A stretch of DNA of 33,229 nucleotides, taken from positions 1-33,229 of the forward strand of contig JAAZAH010000059.1 of NCBI GenBank assembly GCA_012514415.1, in the 5' to 3' direction. Every line of letters begins with the position of its first letter. The stretch's first letter is position 1. The notes under the pieces were generated by a model. That model was not told the origin of the DNA, did no database searches, and saw only the letters and a list, made by a program, of their open reading frames with translations. Both the position numbers and the translations under genes were made by a program. Positions 30,915 through 33,229 of this stretch are shown piece by piece. The DNA comes from Sandaracinaceae bacterium (GTDB taxonomy: Bacteria > Myxococcota_A > Polyangia > Polyangiales > Houyiibacteriaceae).

Positions 30915-33229
30915 ATGGCTTCTCGACTCATCCGACCCATCGAACAGCTCTCCCCGAGGAGAGCGGCTGATTTTGGGGGTAAAGCGAAAGGGCTCGCGCT
31001 CATGGCGCGAGGAGCGTTCCCCATCCCGCGGGCGTTCGCCATCTCTGCGGGCGCGGCCGACGCGCATTTCGCGAAGGTGCTCGACGAGGCTTCGCTACCC
31101 GAGGCGTTGATCGAGAGCGGTGAGTACGACGATGAGAAGCTCGAAGCGCTGCGCGCCCGCGTCCAAAACGCTGAGCTCGATCCGGCGCTCGATGCCGCGC
31201 TCGTCAAAGCCGTCGAAGAGCTCTTACGCGAAGGCGATGTCCTCGCGGTCCGCTCGAGCGGGACCCTCGAAGATACCGAAGATTATTCCGCTGCAGGGCT
31301 CCACGAGACAATCCTTGGCATTCGGAGTGTGGACGAGGTTCGCGCTAGCATCAAAAAGATCTGGGCCTCGCTCTTTGCTCCGCGGATCCTTACCTACCTC
31401 GAGGCGCAACATAAGCATGCGACGCCGCGTATGGGTGTGATCCTCCAGCGGATGATCGAACCGCGGATCTCTGGCGTCTTTTTTACGGCGAACCCGCTCA
31501 CGGGTGATGCCGGCGAGATCGTGGTGGATGCGAGCTATGGTCTTGGGACGCTGATCGTCGAAGGGCGAATCGGACCCGATACCATCCGCCTCGATAAAGC
31601 GACGAGGCTGCCGCGCGATCGCGTGATCGGCGATAAGCGTCTCGAGGCTCGGTTCGAGGACGGGGCGATTGTCGAAAGGCAGGTCGAACCCGAGCGCGCG
31701 TCGAAGCTTTGCCTTAGCGATGAAGAGCTCGATCTCCTCCTCAATACAGCGCTCGCTCTCGAAGAGCGCTTCAAAGATCCGCTTGATGTCGAGTTCGCCT
31801 TCACCGACGAAGGGCTCGTTCTTCTCCAGATGCGTCCTTCGCGCGTGAGCGTTCAGCCGGGCACCCGAAAATGGGCGAAGAAGGCGGGCCCCGATCAGCC
31901 CGATCGCCGCGATTATCTCTGGACGAATATCAATGTCGGCGAAGCGCTGCCGGGAGTCGCGACGCCGCTTACTTGGTCGGTATTGAGCGGGTTTTCGGAG
32001 CTTGGATTTCGGCGCGCTTTCGGGGCGCTTGGTTGCGCCGTTCCGAAGGATGCCGAGCTCGTCGGTGATTTCCGTGGGCGGATCTACCTGAACCTCACGG
32101 AGTTCATGAGCATCCTCTCGCAGATCCCCGGCTTCCGTCCGAGCCTCGTCCTTTCGCTTGCGGGTGCCGATCTCGATCCCTCGCTCTTTGAAGAGGGCAT
32201 CCGAAGGCGCAATTCGCGCGGCTTCTTCACGCGTCTTCCTTTCGCGATCCGGCGGTTCATTCGCGAAAATTACCGGATCGAGCATCGCCTTAAAGAGTAC
32301 GACGAAGAGTTTCGGAGTGAGCGCGATCGCATCGCCTCACTGGATCTCCGCGTGCTCGCCCCGGCCGCGCTCGACCAGACGCTCTACGATGTCGAAGCGC
32401 TTCTCGATCGAACCGGGGCGATGGCGCTCAACGTCTATGGGAATCTCCTAGCGACGCTGGTCGTGCTTTACGCCTTGCTCAAGATCACGGCGCGCGAGGA
32501 GGCCGATTCGCTCCTTCGCGATCTCCTCGTCGGTCTCAATGAGGTGGAAAGCGCTGAGCCGGGATATGCGCTCGCGACGATCGCCGATCGCGTCCGCTTC
32601 GACGAAGGCGCGCGCGAATTCTTCCTATCGGAAGAGCGCTCGCTTCGACTCGAAAACCTTCCCGAAGGCGAGATTCGACGCTCACTCGACGAGTTTTTGA
32701 GGGATTTTGGACATCGTGGACCGCGTGAGGCCGAGCTCTCGGAGAAGCGATGGGCGGAAGATCCGAGTCTCGTCCTCGCTGCCCTCCGCGCCGCCGTGCT
32801 CAGCGCGCACGCCGGCGTGAAGCCGCGCAACCCACTCGCCATCCGGGCTTCCATCCGCGCCGATGCCGAGCGGCGTCTCGCCCAATCCGTTCCTTTGCCG
32901 CTCCGCCCTTCGGTGAAAGCGCTCGTCTCGCTCGCACAGCGCTTCATGCTCCTTCGCGAACGCTTGCGCTCCGATATTACGCGTGTCCTCGGGATGTTTC
33001 GAAGTGTTGCGCTCGAGGTGAGTCGGCGGATCGAAGCGTGGGAACCCGAGGCCGGAAGCGACGCCGCTTTTTTCCTCACGCTTGAGGAGATCCACTCCGG
33101 CCTTCGCGCGAGCCTGACCGGGATCTCGCTCCGCATTCAGCAGCGCCGCGCCGCGCTCGCACGCGATGAATCTCTTCCCGATCCACCGGATTTCTTTGTG
33201 GGCCTCCCGCCGCCTGTAAGCGAGGAGCC
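30915..33229 (+). CDS. PEP synthase / rifampin phosphotransferase-like enzyme (3' end outside window)
   Basis: This ORF runs off the window and so is missing from the track; 771 residues are visible from the ATG at 30915. The first roughly 310 residues are a PPDK/PEP-synthase-type ATP-grasp domain: FGGKAKGLALMARGAFPIPRAF, LAVRSSGTLEDTEDYSAAGLHETILG, RMIEPRISGVFFTANPLTG, VVDASYGLGTLIVEGRIGPDT and VEFAFTDEGLVLLQMRPSR. From about residue 334 a helical domain begins with LWTNINVGEALPGVATPLTWSVL, as in rifampin phosphotransferases and related proteins. The swivelling phosphohistidine domain should lie beyond the window. Such enzymes move the ATP beta-phosphate via histidine to a substrate (pyruvate, rifampin or other). 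No Shine-Dalgarno is seen; TGCTATGTT at 30893-30901 looks like an extended -10. It diverges from purF. Confidence 0.82.
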   Translation, partial: MASRLIRPIEQLSPRRAADFGGKAKGLALMARGAFPIPRAFAISAGAADAHFAKVLDEASLPEALIESGEYDDEKLEALRARVQNAELDPALDAALVKAVEELLREGDVLAVRSSGTLEDTEDYSAAGLHETILGIRSVDEVRASIKKIWASLFAPRILTYLEAQHKHATPRMGVILQRMIEPRISGVFFTANPLTGDAGEIVVDASYGLGTLIVEGRIGPDTIRLDKATRLPRDRVIGDKRLEARFEDGAIVERQVEPERASKLCLSDEELDLLLNTALALEERFKDPLDVEFAFTDEGLVLLQMRPSRVSVQPGTRKWAKKAGPDQPDRRDYLWTNINVGEALPGVATPLTWSVLSGFSELGFRRAFGALGCAVPKDAELVGDFRGRIYLNLTEFMSILSQIPGFRPSLVLSLAGADLDPSLFEEGIRRRNSRGFFTRLPFAIRRFIRENYRIEHRLKEYDEEFRSERDRIASLDLRVLAPAALDQTLYDVEALLDRTGAMALNVYGNLLATLVVLYALLKITAREEADSLLRDLLVGLNEVESAEPGYALATIADRVRFDEGAREFFLSEERSLRLENLPEGEIRRSLDEFLRDFGHRGPREAELSEKRWAEDPSLVLAALRAAVLSAHAGVKPRNPLAIRASIRADAERRLAQSVPLPLRPSVKALVSLAQRFMLLRERLRSDITRVLGMFRSVALEVSRRIEAWEPEAGSDAAFFLTLEEIHSGLRASLTGISLRIQQRRAALARDESLPDPPDFFVGLPPPVSEE

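Noticed and set aside
1-33229. Mobile elements, toxin-antitoxin, phage or defence genes, tRNA and rRNA genes
   Set aside because: I looked for transposase or integrase motifs, terminal inverted repeats, paired small ORFs and tRNA-like cloverleafs and saw none I could support.

Overview
The window is high-GC bacterial DNA of ordinary chromosomal character. Several features point to the Myxococcota (former Deltaproteobacteria). There is a stand-alone CdnL/CarD-type RNA polymerase-binding protein, a lipoprotein with two AgmX/PglI-like C-terminal domains, a very cysteine-rich secreted lipoprotein, large TPR proteins, and a recA promoter carrying a close match to the Myxococcus-type LexA box. No IS element, prophage, CRISPR array, rRNA or tRNA was recognised. 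The taxonomic call is inference from gene content only.

Layout. 1-642: tail of a CheY-like receiver and, facing it, rpmG (L33), separated by a bidirectional terminator. 778-3650 (minus): korA-korB, 2-oxoacid:ferredoxin oxidoreductase with ATGA coupling. 3823-6509 (plus): trpF-trpB-trpA operon. 6510-7079: a low-confidence ORF with strong codon-position bias and a hairpin over its ribosome-binding site. 7080-8835: recA, then cdnL as its own unit with a near-consensus promoter, structured leader and strong terminator. 9202-12126: hisIE, then on the minus strand a NUDT19-like Nudix hydrolase, an XRE regulator with an odd N-terminus, and a small STAS/SpoIIAA-like protein. 12471-16176 (plus): purH-purD-tsaC-like operon followed by a small conserved hypothetical. 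16180-19286 (minus): rluD-like pseudouridine synthase, an exported protein and a Cys-rich lipoprotein. 19440-23413 (plus): a bitopic TPR protein of about 1,070 residues followed by the AgmX-like lipoprotein. 23487-23990 (minus): a small TPR protein. 24114-25793: acyl-CoA mutase large subunit. 25840-27952 (minus): an Fe-S Old Yellow Enzyme homologue and a single-TM coiled-coil protein. 28015-28758: N-formylglutamate amidohydrolase family protein. 28784-30811 (minus): purF-maf. 30915-end: an open-ended PEP-synthase/rifampin-phosphotransferase-like enzyme.

How it fits together. Most genes are housekeeping: tryptophan, histidine and purine synthesis, translation and tRNA modification, DNA repair and RNA polymerase control. 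The less ordinary material is (i) the envelope block at 17128-23413, with three probable exported proteins and a membrane-spanning TPR scaffold; (ii) the mutase with mixed active-site signature residues and no cobalamin-binding partner nearby; (iii) a decayed 50-bp tandem duplication of the tail of the Old Yellow Enzyme gene, reaching into the mutase stop codon; and (iv) several genes whose start codons lie just after a -10-like hexamer with no Shine-Dalgarno, suggesting leaderless transcripts. I did not find a clearly new multi-gene system. All family calls come from reading motifs; no database search was run.
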